Below are positions 1-5,106 of a stretch of 5,106 nucleotides of DNA, piece by piece. Source of the DNA: Clostridiales bacterium (GTDB taxonomy: Bacteria > Bacillota > Clostridia > Christensenellales > Christensenellaceae); contig DOMW01000149.1 in the NCBI GenBank assembly GCA_003510345.1, positions 3,423 through 8,528 on the forward strand, in the 5' to 3' direction. The notes under the pieces are model-generated. The model was not told where the DNA came from. It saw only the letters and a list, made by a program, of their open reading frames with translations, and searched no databases. The position numbers and the translations under genes were made by a program. Each line of letters opens with the position of its first letter. The first letter of the stretch is position 1.

Positions 1-447
1 AAATTCTTGTGCGAAGCGCGGGAAGCGCTGGATAGTTATAGCGGCCCCGCGCAGGAAAAGAGCGCGGCGATAGCGACGGGTGCGGATATGGCGCCGTTTA
101 TGCGGCGGATCGCGGGATGGGCGCAAGAGCGCCACGATGTGCGGCTGCGAATCTATGAGGTGCGAAACGATTTTTTTGGACAAACGGTGACGGTGGCCGG
201 GCTTTTGACCGGGCGCGACCTGATAGGGCAGCTAAAAGGGAAGGTGCGGGAAGGCCCGCTGCTCCTGCCTGCCACGATGTTCCGCGAGAATACGGAAACG
301 ACGCTGGACGGGCTCGCGTTGGAAGATATCGCGCGGGAGCTGCGCGTGCCGTGCAGGAAAGTGGCTGTGGACGGTTACAGCTTGATAGGGCAACTGATGG
401 GAGAGGAAAATGGCGAAACCACTGGTAGCGATTGTCGGCAGGCCTAA
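1..447 (+). CDS. DUF512 domain protein (COG1625-type, radical-SAM-linked), C-terminal fragment
   Basis: The reading frame is open from the first base of the window, so the gene begins upstream; a TTG at position 7 is not a credible start. The visible 148 codons match the C-terminal DUF512 domain: an NDFFGQTVTVAGLLTGRDL block (about 176-222), then LLLPATMFRE (about 262-291) and a closing DGYSLIGQLMG. In full-length relatives this domain follows an N-terminal PDZ-like region and a radical-SAM-like core; neither is visible here. The biochemical role is not established, although the family often sits beside der in Clostridia. The last 14 residues are polar and overlap the start of der by 38 nt, so the two genes are probably translationally coupled. 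Family assignment is from recognised motifs; function is left open. Confidence 0.88.
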   Translation, partial: KFLCEAREALDSYSGPAQEKSAAIATGADMAPFMRRIAGWAQERHDVRLRIYEVRNDFFGQTVTVAGLLTGRDLIGQLKGKVREGPLLLPATMFRENTETTLDGLALEDIARELRVPCRKVAVDGYSLIGQLMGEENGETTGSDCRQA

Positions 448-1744
448 CGTAGGCAAATCGACGTTTTTTAACAGGATCACGGGAACAAAGCTGGCGATTA
501 TAGAAGATACGCCGGGTGTGACGCGCGACCGCATCTACGCGGACGCGGAGTGGCTTTCGCGCGAGTTCACGCTGATCGACACGGGTGGCATCGACACGGT
601 GACGGAAGACACGATACTGAAGCAGATGCGTCTGCAGGCGGAACTGGCGGTGGAATCGGCGCAGCTTATACTGTTTTTTGTGGATGGCAAGACGGGCGTG
701 ACGGCCGAGGATTACGAAGTGGCGAAGCTGCTGCGCAAATCGGAAAAGCCGGTGATCGTCGTTGTGAACAAGGTGGACAACAAAACGGACGAGCAGAACC
801 TCTACGACTTTTATGAACTGGGGATCGGGGAAGTGCTGGGGATCTCCTCTTCGCAGGGGCTGGGCCTGGGCGAGCTTTTGGACGAGGTGATAAAGTATGT
901 GGACGAAGCGCCCACGGAGGAAGACGGCGAAACGCTGAAGATTGCGCTGGTTGGCAAGCCGAATGTAGGGAAATCTTCGCTCGCGAACAAGATTTTGGGG
1001 TATGACAGGACGATTGTAAACGATATTCCCGGCACGACGCGCGACGCGATCGACACTACGTTCACGCGGGATGGGGTAGCCTACACGATCATCGATACGG
1101 CGGGTATGCGCAAAAAAGCGCGGATAGAAGATAAATCCATCGAGCGGTACAGCGTTATCCGTTCGCTTGCGGCCGTGCGGCGGGCGGATGTGGCCGTGGT
1201 GATGATCGACGCGGAAGAGGGCATCACCGAGCAGGATGTGAAAGTCGCGGGGTATGTACATGAGGAAGGCAAGCCTGTGGTGATCGCGGTGAATAAGTGG
1301 GACGCGGTGGAAAAGGATACGTTTACCATAGAGGAATACGGTAAAAAGATAAAGGAAGACCTCGCGTTCATGCCATACGCGAAGGTGATCTATATTTCCG
1401 CCCTGACCGGCCAGCGGGTGGGCAAGCTGTTTGACCTCGTGCACGAGGCGTATGAAAACAACGGCAGGCGCATTGCCACGGGCATTTTAAACGACTGCCT
1501 GCACGACGCGATGCTGGCTGTGGAACCGCCGTCCGATAAAGGCAGGCGGCTCAAGATATTCTATATTACGCAGGCCACCGCGCACCCGCCCACATTCATA
1601 CTTTTTGTGAACGACGCCGCGCTGCTGCATTTTTCCTACAAGCGCTATCTGGAAAACTACCTGAGAAAAACATTTGACTTTGCGGGGACACCCATTAAAA
1701 TAATAGTGAGGAACCGGAACGAAGAACAGGACGGAGGATTTTGA
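410..1744 (+). CDS. der: Ribosome biogenesis GTPase Der (EngA)
   Basis: Encodes a 444-aa double-GTPase that acts in late assembly of the 50S ribosomal subunit. GTPase domain 1 shows G1 GRPNVGKS (residues 10-17), the switch-I threonine in TRDR (38-41), G3 DTGG (57-60) and G4 NKVD (120-123). GTPase domain 2 shows G1 GKPNVGKS (182-189), GTTRD (208-212), G3 DTAG (229-232) and G4 NKWD (295-298). The C-terminal KH-like domain spans roughly residues 350-440 and includes PPTFILFVN. This order and length are diagnostic of Der; no other bacterial GTPase has two tandem G domains plus this KH domain. The first-domain G5 region reads SSSQG where SAxHG is more usual from memory, a minor change. ATG 410 has a GGGAG-type ribosome site about 6 nt upstream. 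It overlaps the DUF512 gene by 38 nt and plsY by 1 nt. Confidence 0.98.
   Translation: MAKPLVAIVGRPNVGKSTFFNRITGTKLAIIEDTPGVTRDRIYADAEWLSREFTLIDTGGIDTVTEDTILKQMRLQAELAVESAQLILFFVDGKTGVTAEDYEVAKLLRKSEKPVIVVVNKVDNKTDEQNLYDFYELGIGEVLGISSSQGLGLGELLDEVIKYVDEAPTEEDGETLKIALVGKPNVGKSSLANKILGYDRTIVNDIPGTTRDAIDTTFTRDGVAYTIIDTAGMRKKARIEDKSIERYSVIRSLAAVRRADVAVVMIDAEEGITEQDVKVAGYVHEEGKPVVIAVNKWDAVEKDTFTIEEYGKKIKEDLAFMPYAKVIYISALTGQRVGKLFDLVHEAYENNGRRIATGILNDCLHDAMLAVEPPSDKGRRLKIFYITQATAHPPTFILFVNDAALLHFSYKRYLENYLRKTFDFAGTPIKIIVRNRNEEQDGGF
1733..1737 (+). promoter_or_regulatory. Ribosome binding site for plsY
   Basis: GGAGG lies inside the last codons of der, 6 nt before the ATG at 1744. It supports ATG 1744 over the in-frame TTG at 1741, which would leave only 3 nt of spacing. 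Confidence 0.8.
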
Positions 1745-2367
1745 TGTTTGACATACCTGGTTTTGCGATAAGCGGAATGCTCATACTCATTCCTGTAATC
1801 GCCTATTTAATCGGCGGCATCCCATTTTCGTATGTATTCAGCAAGACGATAAAAGGCGAGGATATCCGCGAGCGGGGCAGCGGCAACGCCGGGACGACGA
1901 ACGCTTTGCGAAGCTACGGCTGGGGCCTGGGGCTGCTGACGCTCATTGGCGACGTGATGAAAGGCGTTGTGGCCGCTTTAATAGGGCTGTGGCTGGGCGG
2001 CGAAACGGGCCTTTATATCGCGGGCGTATTCGCGGTGGTGGGGCATAATTTCTCCATCTATTTAAAATTTAAGGGTGGCAAGGGGATCGCGGCGACAACG
2101 GGCGTGCTGCTCATTATCCAGCCCATCCCCACGATCGTGATATTCGGAACGTGCGTGCTGATCGTCGTCGCCACAAAAATCATGAGCATTGGTTCGCTGA
2201 TTGGCCTTTGCGCAAGCGTTGTCGCCGCGTTTATCCTTTCAAACGGCAACCTGCTTTGGTCGTTTTCTGTGCTCATCATAGCGCTTTTGGGGATATTCAG
2301 CCACAGGGAAAACATATCCCGGCTCGCGCAGGGAAATGAACGAAAGCTGAATCTATCAAAAAAGTAG
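1744..2367 (+). CDS. plsY: Glycerol-3-phosphate acyltransferase PlsY (acyl-phosphate dependent)
   Basis: A 207-aa integral membrane enzyme that transfers an acyl group from acyl-phosphate (made by PlsX) to the sn-1 position of glycerol-3-phosphate. It gives lysophosphatidic acid, the first committed phospholipid intermediate. All three conserved PlsY loops are visible: RERGSGNAGTTN (residues 42-53), VGHNFSIYLKFKGGKG (99-114, with the KGGKG core at 110-114) and HRENISRLAQGNE (187-199). Hydrophobic stretches near residues 8-31, 60-84, 88-107, 119-143, 148-166 and 169-186 fit a polytopic protein. Length matches the family. ATG 1744 overlaps the der stop codon in the arrangement TGATG, indicating translational coupling. 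No terminator hairpin is seen after the TAG, so transcripts may read on into the rimP leader. Confidence 0.97.
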   Translation: MFDIPGFAISGMLILIPVIAYLIGGIPFSYVFSKTIKGEDIRERGSGNAGTTNALRSYGWGLGLLTLIGDVMKGVVAALIGLWLGGETGLYIAGVFAVVGHNFSIYLKFKGGKGIAATTGVLLIIQPIPTIVIFGTCVLIVVATKIMSIGSLIGLCASVVAAFILSNGNLLWSFSVLIIALLGIFSHRENISRLAQGNERKLNLSKK

Positions 2368-2386
2368 CATAAAATAGCGAAAATAC

Positions 2387-2415
2387 TTGAACTGGCAGTG
2401 ACACTATGCTATAAT
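2387..2415 (+). promoter_or_regulatory. Sigma-A-type promoter with extended -10 for the rimP-nusA operon
   Basis: A -35 element TTGAAC (2387-2392, 4 of 6 consensus) is separated by exactly 17 nt from a perfect -10 element TATAAT (2410-2415). TG at 2407-2408, one base before the -10, makes it an extended -10 (TGCTATAAT). The predicted transcription start is near A2422, giving a leader of about 69 nt before the rimP GTG. The local drop to AT-rich sequence in an otherwise GC-rich window supports a real promoter. The start site is inferred, not observed. Confidence 0.85.
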
Positions 2416-2430
2416 GCCATTAGAATAAAG

Positions 2431-2473
2431 CTTACATGAGAGAGTGGGTGACCCCGCTCTTTCTCATTGTAAG
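2431..2473 (+). promoter_or_regulatory. Long bulged leader hairpin of the rimP-nusA operon
   Basis: An 18-bp imperfect inverted repeat read by eye. Outer stem: CTTACA (2431-2436) with TGTAAG (2468-2473). Middle stem: TGAGA (2437-2441) with TCTCA (2462-2466), with T2467 bulged. Inner stem: GAGTGGG (2442-2448) with CCCGCTC (2453-2459), including one G-U pair, with TT 2460-2461 bulged. The loop is TGAC (2449-2452). It begins about 9 nt after the predicted transcription start and ends 17 nt before the rimP start codon. It codes for no conserved protein in any frame. A hairpin with a GAGTGGG-like arm before rimP is, from memory, common in Firmicutes and likely has a regulatory role. Confidence 0.8.
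2442..2468 (+). terminator. Possible weak attenuator: inner leader hairpin plus interrupted T run
   Basis: The inner 7-bp GC-rich stem with a 4-nt loop (2442-2459) is followed directly by TTTCTCATT (2460-2468), which has six T in nine bases. This is the layout of a weak, possibly NusA-dependent, intrinsic terminator. The outer 5' arm could later pair with the T-rich segment and 3' flank, so the two structures may form in sequence or compete. NusA-dependent autoregulation of the nusA operon is known in Bacillus subtilis; its operation here is inference. Confidence 0.45.
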
Positions 2474-2490
2474 CGGTAGCGGGTGCGTTT

Positions 2491-2949
2491 GTGGCGAAAA
2501 ATGTAAGGCAATTGACGGAAGAGATCGCCCGCCCGGTCGCAGAAGGGCTGGGCTTACTTTATGTGGATACGGAATATGCCAAACAGGGCAAGGACTTTGT
2601 GCTGACGGTCTATATTGACAAAAAAGGCGGCGTGACACTGGAAGACTGCGAAGCGGTGAGCAGGGCGGTAGAGGCTGCGTTGGACGAGAAAGACCCCATT
2701 GCAGATTCGTATTGCCTGTGCGTTTCCTCGCCCGGGCTGGACAGGCCGCTTAAAACGGAGGGGGATTTCGAGCGTTCGCTGGGCAGCGCCGTCGATGTGA
2801 AGCTGTACCGGCCGTTTGAGGGGAAAAAGGAATACACCGGCACGCTGACCGGCTACACGAAGGATTCCGTTACCGTGGAAACGGATGGGCTGGAGATTAC
2901 GTTTGAATTGAAGGAAACGGCAAAAATCAATTTGCATTTGGATTTTTAA
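2491..2949 (+). CDS. rimP: Ribosome maturation factor RimP
   Basis: A 152-aa cytoplasmic factor needed for efficient maturation of the 30S ribosomal subunit. The N-terminal domain carries YVDTEYAKQGKDFVLTVYID (residues 24-43), GGVTLEDCEAVSR (46-58), a DPI block (68-70) and the signature VSSPGLDRPL (78-87). The C-terminal half, about 88-152, is the SH3-like beta domain and includes GTLTGYTKDSVTVE. Length and motif order match RimP (YlxS in Bacillus). GTG 2491 is the only start available: the frame is closed by TAA at 2470-2472 and no ATG, GTG or TTG lies between. A modest ribosome site, GGGTG (2481-2485), lies 5 nt upstream. It is the first gene of the nusA operon, 30 nt before nusA. Confidence 0.96.
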   Translation: MAKNVRQLTEEIARPVAEGLGLLYVDTEYAKQGKDFVLTVYIDKKGGVTLEDCEAVSRAVEAALDEKDPIADSYCLCVSSPGLDRPLKTEGDFERSLGSAVDVKLYRPFEGKKEYTGTLTGYTKDSVTVETDGLEITFELKETAKINLHLDF

Positions 2950-2964
2950 TATTAAGAAATAAGC

Positions 2965-2971
2965 AGGTAGG
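2965..2971 (+). promoter_or_regulatory. Ribosome binding site for nusA
   Basis: AGGTAGG lies 8 nt before ATG 2980. A second purine patch, AGGGA (2973-2977), is too close to the start codon to be the main site. Confidence 0.6.
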
Positions 2972-2979
2972 TAGGGATC

Positions 2980-4191
2980 ATGAACGTTGATTTCATTAAT
3001 GCACTGAATGAACTGGAGCAGGAAAAAGGCATCAATAAGGATGTCTTACTGGAAGCGATAGAGATGGCGCTTATTTCCGCGTACAAGCGGCATTACGGCA
3101 ACAACGAGAACGCCCGTGTGGAGATCGATACGGAAACGGGGGAGATCCGTGTGTTTGCCGTCAAGCAAGTCGTAGAGGAAGTGGACGAAGAAGGCGCGCA
3201 GATCACGGTGGAAGAGGCGAAAGAGGTCAACGAGAAGTATGAGGCCGGGGATACGCTTGAACTGGAAGTGACGCCCAAAGAGTTTGGCCGCATTGCCGCG
3301 CAGACAGCGAAGCAGGTAGTGGTGCAGCGCATACGCGAAGCGGAACGCGGCATCATATACGACCAGTTCTCGGAAAAGGAAAACGAGGTTTTGACGGCGA
3401 TCGTGCACCGGATAGAGCGCGGGAACGTTTATGTGGAGCTGGGCAGGGCGGAAGGCATCATCCCTGTGGGAGAGACGGTCTATAACGAGCATTACAATAT
3501 TAGTGAGCGGCTGAAGGTTTATATATTGGAAGTAAAGAAAACGAACAAGGGGCCGCAGATCATTGTATCGCGTACCCACCCTTCGCTTATAAAGCGGTTG
3601 TTTGAGCTGGAAGTGCCCGAAATACGCCAGAATGTAGTGCAGATAAAAAGCATCGCGCGGGAAGCGGGCGGCAGGACAAAGATTGCCGTGTGGTCGGAGG
3701 AAAAAGACGTAGACCCGGTGGGCGCGTGCGTGGGCCACAAAGGCACGCGTATTGAAAAGGTCGTGGAAGAGCTGAACGGGGAGAAGATCGACGTGGTGCC
3801 GTGGAGCGCCGACCCGATCGAGTTTATCGCGAATGCCTTAAGGCCCGCAAAAGTCGTGATGGTGCAGATCAACGAAGATGAAAAGGCGGCGAAGGTCATC
3901 GTGCCGGATTACCAGCTATCCCTCGCGATAGGCAAGGAGGGGCAAAACGCCCGGCTGGCCGCCAAACTGACAGGCTGGAAAATAGATATCAAGAGCCAGT
4001 CGCAGATAGAGCAGGAGGTGTTTGGCGAGGAATTTGCCAACGCGGACGTCAATTACGAATCGGATATGGAAACCGAGTTCGATGTGATAGAGGAACTGGA
4101 TGAGGAAGAGGCAGTGGAGGAACTGGAAGAAGAGATGATTGGCGAAGCGCTTAAAAAAGCGCCCGCCGCTGCGGACGGAAAAGAGGGGTAG
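2980..4191 (+). CDS. nusA: Transcription elongation/termination factor NusA
   Basis: A 403-aa protein that binds RNA polymerase and nascent RNA and promotes pausing, hairpin-dependent termination and antitermination. The N-terminal polymerase-binding domain covers about residues 1-130 and opens with the typical FINALNELEQEKGI. The S1 domain covers about 135-200 (NEVLTAIVHRIERGNVYVEL to IIVSRTH). KH1 contains GACVGHKGTRI (GHKG at 252-255) and KH2 contains SLAIGKEGQNARLAAKLTGW (GKEG at 318-321). As in other Gram-positive NusA proteins, the C-terminal acidic repeat domains of the E. coli protein are absent. Instead there is a strongly acidic tail at about 350-388, ending in a short basic and alanine-rich stretch, which makes it about 30 residues longer than the B. 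subtilis protein. The gene sits between rimP and ylxR, the usual place. Confidence 0.98.
   Translation: MNVDFINALNELEQEKGINKDVLLEAIEMALISAYKRHYGNNENARVEIDTETGEIRVFAVKQVVEEVDEEGAQITVEEAKEVNEKYEAGDTLELEVTPKEFGRIAAQTAKQVVVQRIREAERGIIYDQFSEKENEVLTAIVHRIERGNVYVELGRAEGIIPVGETVYNEHYNISERLKVYILEVKKTNKGPQIIVSRTHPSLIKRLFELEVPEIRQNVVQIKSIAREAGGRTKIAVWSEEKDVDPVGACVGHKGTRIEKVVEELNGEKIDVVPWSADPIEFIANALRPAKVVMVQINEDEKAAKVIVPDYQLSLAIGKEGQNARLAAKLTGWKIDIKSQSQIEQEVFGEEFANADVNYESDMETEFDVIEELDEEEAVEELEEEMIGEALKKAPAAADGKEG
4182..4188 (+). promoter_or_regulatory. Ribosome binding site that sets the ylxR start
   Basis: AGAGGGG in the last codons of nusA lies 7 nt before GTG 4196. It supports GTG 4196 rather than the longer in-frame ATG at 4139, which lies deep inside nusA and would add a lysine/arginine-rich, non-conserved N-terminus. 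Confidence 0.75.
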
Positions 4192-4195
4192 GCGC

Positions 4196-4468
4196 GTGAA
4201 AGGCAGACATGAGCCGCTTAGGATGTGCGTTTGCTGCCGGCAGAGCAGGAAAAAAGAAGAGCTGGTGCGCGTGGTGAAAAAGCAAACCGGCGAGATTGCG
4301 CCGGACGGGACAGGCAAGGCGGCGGGCAGGGGCGTGTATGTGTGCAAAAGCGCGGATTGCATGGAAAAAGCGTGCAAGAAGAAACTGTTAAATAGGGCGC
4401 TCAAATGCAATGTGCCGCAGGATGTGTATGACACCCTCCGGGAAATGGTGAGCAGTGGAAGCGAATGA
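4196..4468 (+). CDS. ylxR: YlxR family RNA-binding protein (RNase P modulator RnpM)
   Basis: A 90-aa basic protein of the YlxR (DUF448) family. In B. subtilis this family member has been reported to bind and modulate RNase P and was renamed RnpM. Visible signatures are RMCVCCRQSRKKEELVRVV (residues 9-27), GRGVYVCKSADC (44-55) and a basic KKKLLNRAL segment. Cysteines 11, 13, 14, 50 and 55 lie where the family has its conserved cysteines. Starting at GTG 4196 gives the usual family length of about 90 residues; an upstream in-frame ATG at 4139 would add 19 residues read from nusA. The gene begins 4 nt after the nusA stop and overlaps ylxQ by 14 nt, so it is an internal member of the operon. Confidence 0.93.
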   Translation: MKGRHEPLRMCVCCRQSRKKEELVRVVKKQTGEIAPDGTGKAAGRGVYVCKSADCMEKACKKKLLNRALKCNVPQDVYDTLREMVSSGSE

Positions 4469-4778
4469 AAAGTTTGCGCGCATGATGGGTATGGCGAGGC
4501 GCGCGGGAAAAGCGGTGCTGGGCGCAGGGGCGTGTGACGCCGCGATCAAGAGCGGCGCGGCAAAGCTTGTGGTGGTGGATGGCGGCGCGTCCGAAAGGAC
4601 AAAAAATGATTTTAAAAACGCCTGCGGGCATTATGAGGTGAAGATCATCGTGCTTCATGAAGCGAATATATTGGAACGGTGCCTGGGAAAACCGGGCAAT
4701 AAACTGATGGGAATTACGGACGCCGGTTTTGCTGAAAAAGTAATAGATTTGTACGGCGATGCTTCCGGGGGTGAATAA
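4455..4778 (+). CDS. ylxQ: YlxQ, ribosomal L7Ae-family RNA-binding protein
   Basis: A 107-aa L7Ae/L30e/Gadd45-fold protein. The family binds structured RNA, often kink-turns; the cellular role of YlxQ itself is not settled. Visible family features are GMARRAGKAVLGAGA (residues 12-26), the core AAIKSGAAKLVVVDGGASE (29-47) followed by RTKNDF, and the C-terminal ILERCLGKPGNKLMGITD region. GTG 4455 is chosen because it gives the usual short leader before GMARRAGK; GGTGAG (4447-4452) just upstream is a poorly spaced ribosome site. The alternative ATG at 4482 would begin just before the conserved motif and lacks a good site. The start lies inside ylxR, overlapping by 14 nt, consistent with translational coupling. 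Confidence 0.92.
   Translation: MEANEKFARMMGMARRAGKAVLGAGACDAAIKSGAAKLVVVDGGASERTKNDFKNACGHYEVKIIVLHEANILERCLGKPGNKLMGITDAGFAEKVIDLYGDASGGE
4767..4774 (+). promoter_or_regulatory. Ribosome binding site for the infB-position gene
   Basis: GGGGGTGA inside the 3' end of ylxQ lies 5 nt before TTG 4780. An in-frame GTG at 4771 is part of this purine run and has no ribosome site of its own, so TTG 4780 is the better start. Confidence 0.6.
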
Positions 4779-4779
4779 T

Positions 4780-5106
4780 TTGAGCAAAATCAAAATCTTA
4801 GAAACAAACAAAAGTCTTCTGGCCAATGCGCAGGGTATCTTTGACGATATCCTGAATATGCAGGCGCGGGCGGACGAACAGATCAAATCGATCCGGGTGA
4901 TCGAGGCGAAGATCGTTGATATCGAAAAAGCAAAGAAAGAAAAGCAGGCGAGGGAAGAGCAGCAAAAAGCCGAGGCCGAACGGCAGCGGCAGGAGCTTGC
5001 CGCGCAAAAAGAAGCGGAACAAGTGGCAAAAGAGGCGGCCCCCGCGCCCGAAGACCCGGCGTCCACGGCGGCGGAGCAGGAAACGAAAGAACCCGCGGCG
5101 GTGGAG
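4780..5106 (+). CDS. infB: Probable translation initiation factor IF-2, N-terminal part (cut by window end)
   Basis: The frame is open from TTG 4780 to the last base: 109 codons with no stop. Position directly after rimP-nusA-ylxR-ylxQ is that of infB in nearly all Firmicutes. IF2 delivers initiator fMet-tRNA to the 30S subunit and promotes subunit joining; its GTPase domains would lie beyond the window. The visible part begins SKIKILETNKSLLANAQ, which roughly resembles an IF2_N-type start. A long charged segment rich in Lys, Glu, Gln and Ala (about residues 45-85, probably helical) follows, then a Pro/Ala/Glu-rich linker. Such low-complexity linkers are usual in IF2. The usual ELAKEL-VSSKEL pattern of the IF2_N motif is not clear, so the call rests mainly on synteny. 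Start choice between TTG 4780 and GTG 4771 is uncertain. Confidence 0.75.
   Translation, partial: MSKIKILETNKSLLANAQGIFDDILNMQARADEQIKSIRVIEAKIVDIEKAKKEKQAREEQQKAEAERQRQELAAQKEAEQVAKEAAPAPEDPASTAAEQETKEPAAVE

Noticed and set aside
98..1444. A 448-codon open frame on the minus strand opposite der
   Set aside because: It lies antisense to an unmistakable der gene. Its product is an Arg/His/Phe-rich low-complexity sequence with no recognisable motif. Such long antisense frames arise from the codon bias of GC-rich genes.
2368..2400. Terminator for the plsY operon
   Set aside because: The AT-rich stretch after the plsY stop has no inverted repeat that I can find.
2431..2473. Kink-turn in the leader as a target for the L7Ae-like YlxQ
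   Set aside because: The bulges are 1 and 2 nt of T and no tandem G-A pairs flank them, so the kink-turn consensus is not met.
2436..2618. Small plus-strand frame starting in the leader hairpin, considered as a leader peptide
   Set aside because: ATG 2436 sits in the hairpin stem, has no ribosome site, and the frame runs far into rimP; no regulatory codon run is seen.
3046..3738. A 230-codon open frame on the minus strand opposite nusA
   Set aside because: It is antisense to a motif-complete nusA and its translation is again Arg/Leu/His-rich without domains; a codon-bias shadow.
4147..4162. Perfect 6-bp inverted repeat GCGCTT-AAAA-AAGCGC near the end of nusA, considered as a terminator
   Set aside because: It is inside coding sequence, the stem is short, and no T run follows; ylxR begins about 34 nt later in the same operon.
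4139..4195. Longer ylxR start at ATG 4139
   Set aside because: It would read 19 codons through the 3' end of nusA, giving a basic extension outside the family's usual length, whereas GTG 4196 has a well-placed ribosome site.
1..5106. Mobile element, CRISPR array, tRNA, toxin-antitoxin or other accessory system
   Set aside because: No direct-repeat array, transposase motif, terminal repeats or tRNA-like sequence was seen; coding genes fill almost the whole window and all are conserved housekeeping types.

Overview
The window is a compact, all-plus-strand bacterial segment with two adjacent gene clusters. The gene content points to a Gram-positive Firmicute of class Clostridia. There is a DUF512 protein directly before der, an acyl-phosphate-dependent PlsY, and the order rimP-nusA-ylxR-ylxQ-infB; ylxR and ylxQ in this order are typical of Firmicutes. 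The moderately high GC content and frequent GCG/CGC codons fit a mid-GC clostridial lineage, perhaps near Christensenellales. That placement is a guess from memory, not a result.

Region 1 (1-2367) is a DUF512-der-plsY operon. It starts with the C-terminal 148 codons of a DUF512 (radical-SAM/NifB-MoaA-like, COG1625-type) protein cut by the left edge. The ribosome-assembly GTPase gene der follows with a 38-nt overlap. plsY, the membrane acyltransferase that makes lysophosphatidate, follows with a 1-nt stop/start overlap. Genes this tightly packed are very likely cotranscribed and translationally coupled.

Region 2 (2368-2490) is the only real non-coding gap. It holds a near-ideal sigma-A promoter: TTGAAC, 17-nt spacer, TGC, TATAAT. 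Just downstream of the predicted transcription start is a long 18-bp bulged hairpin whose inner half, followed by a T-rich run, resembles a weak intrinsic terminator. I read this as the leader/attenuator of the nusA operon.

Region 3 (2491-5106) is the transcription/translation operon. It encodes RimP (30S maturation), NusA (elongation and termination factor with an acidic tail), YlxR/RnpM (RNase P modulator family), YlxQ (L7Ae-type RNA-binding protein) and the start of a gene that by position should be infB (IF2), cut by the right edge. Four of these five genes use GTG or TTG start codons. Together the window encodes ribosome-assembly factors (Der, RimP), RNA-binding and transcription factors (NusA, YlxR, YlxQ) and a translation initiation factor, plus one phospholipid enzyme.

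I see no mobile element, CRISPR array, tRNA, rRNA or exotic system. The content is conserved housekeeping. The most interesting points are the leader RNA before rimP and the atypical N-terminus of the putative IF2.
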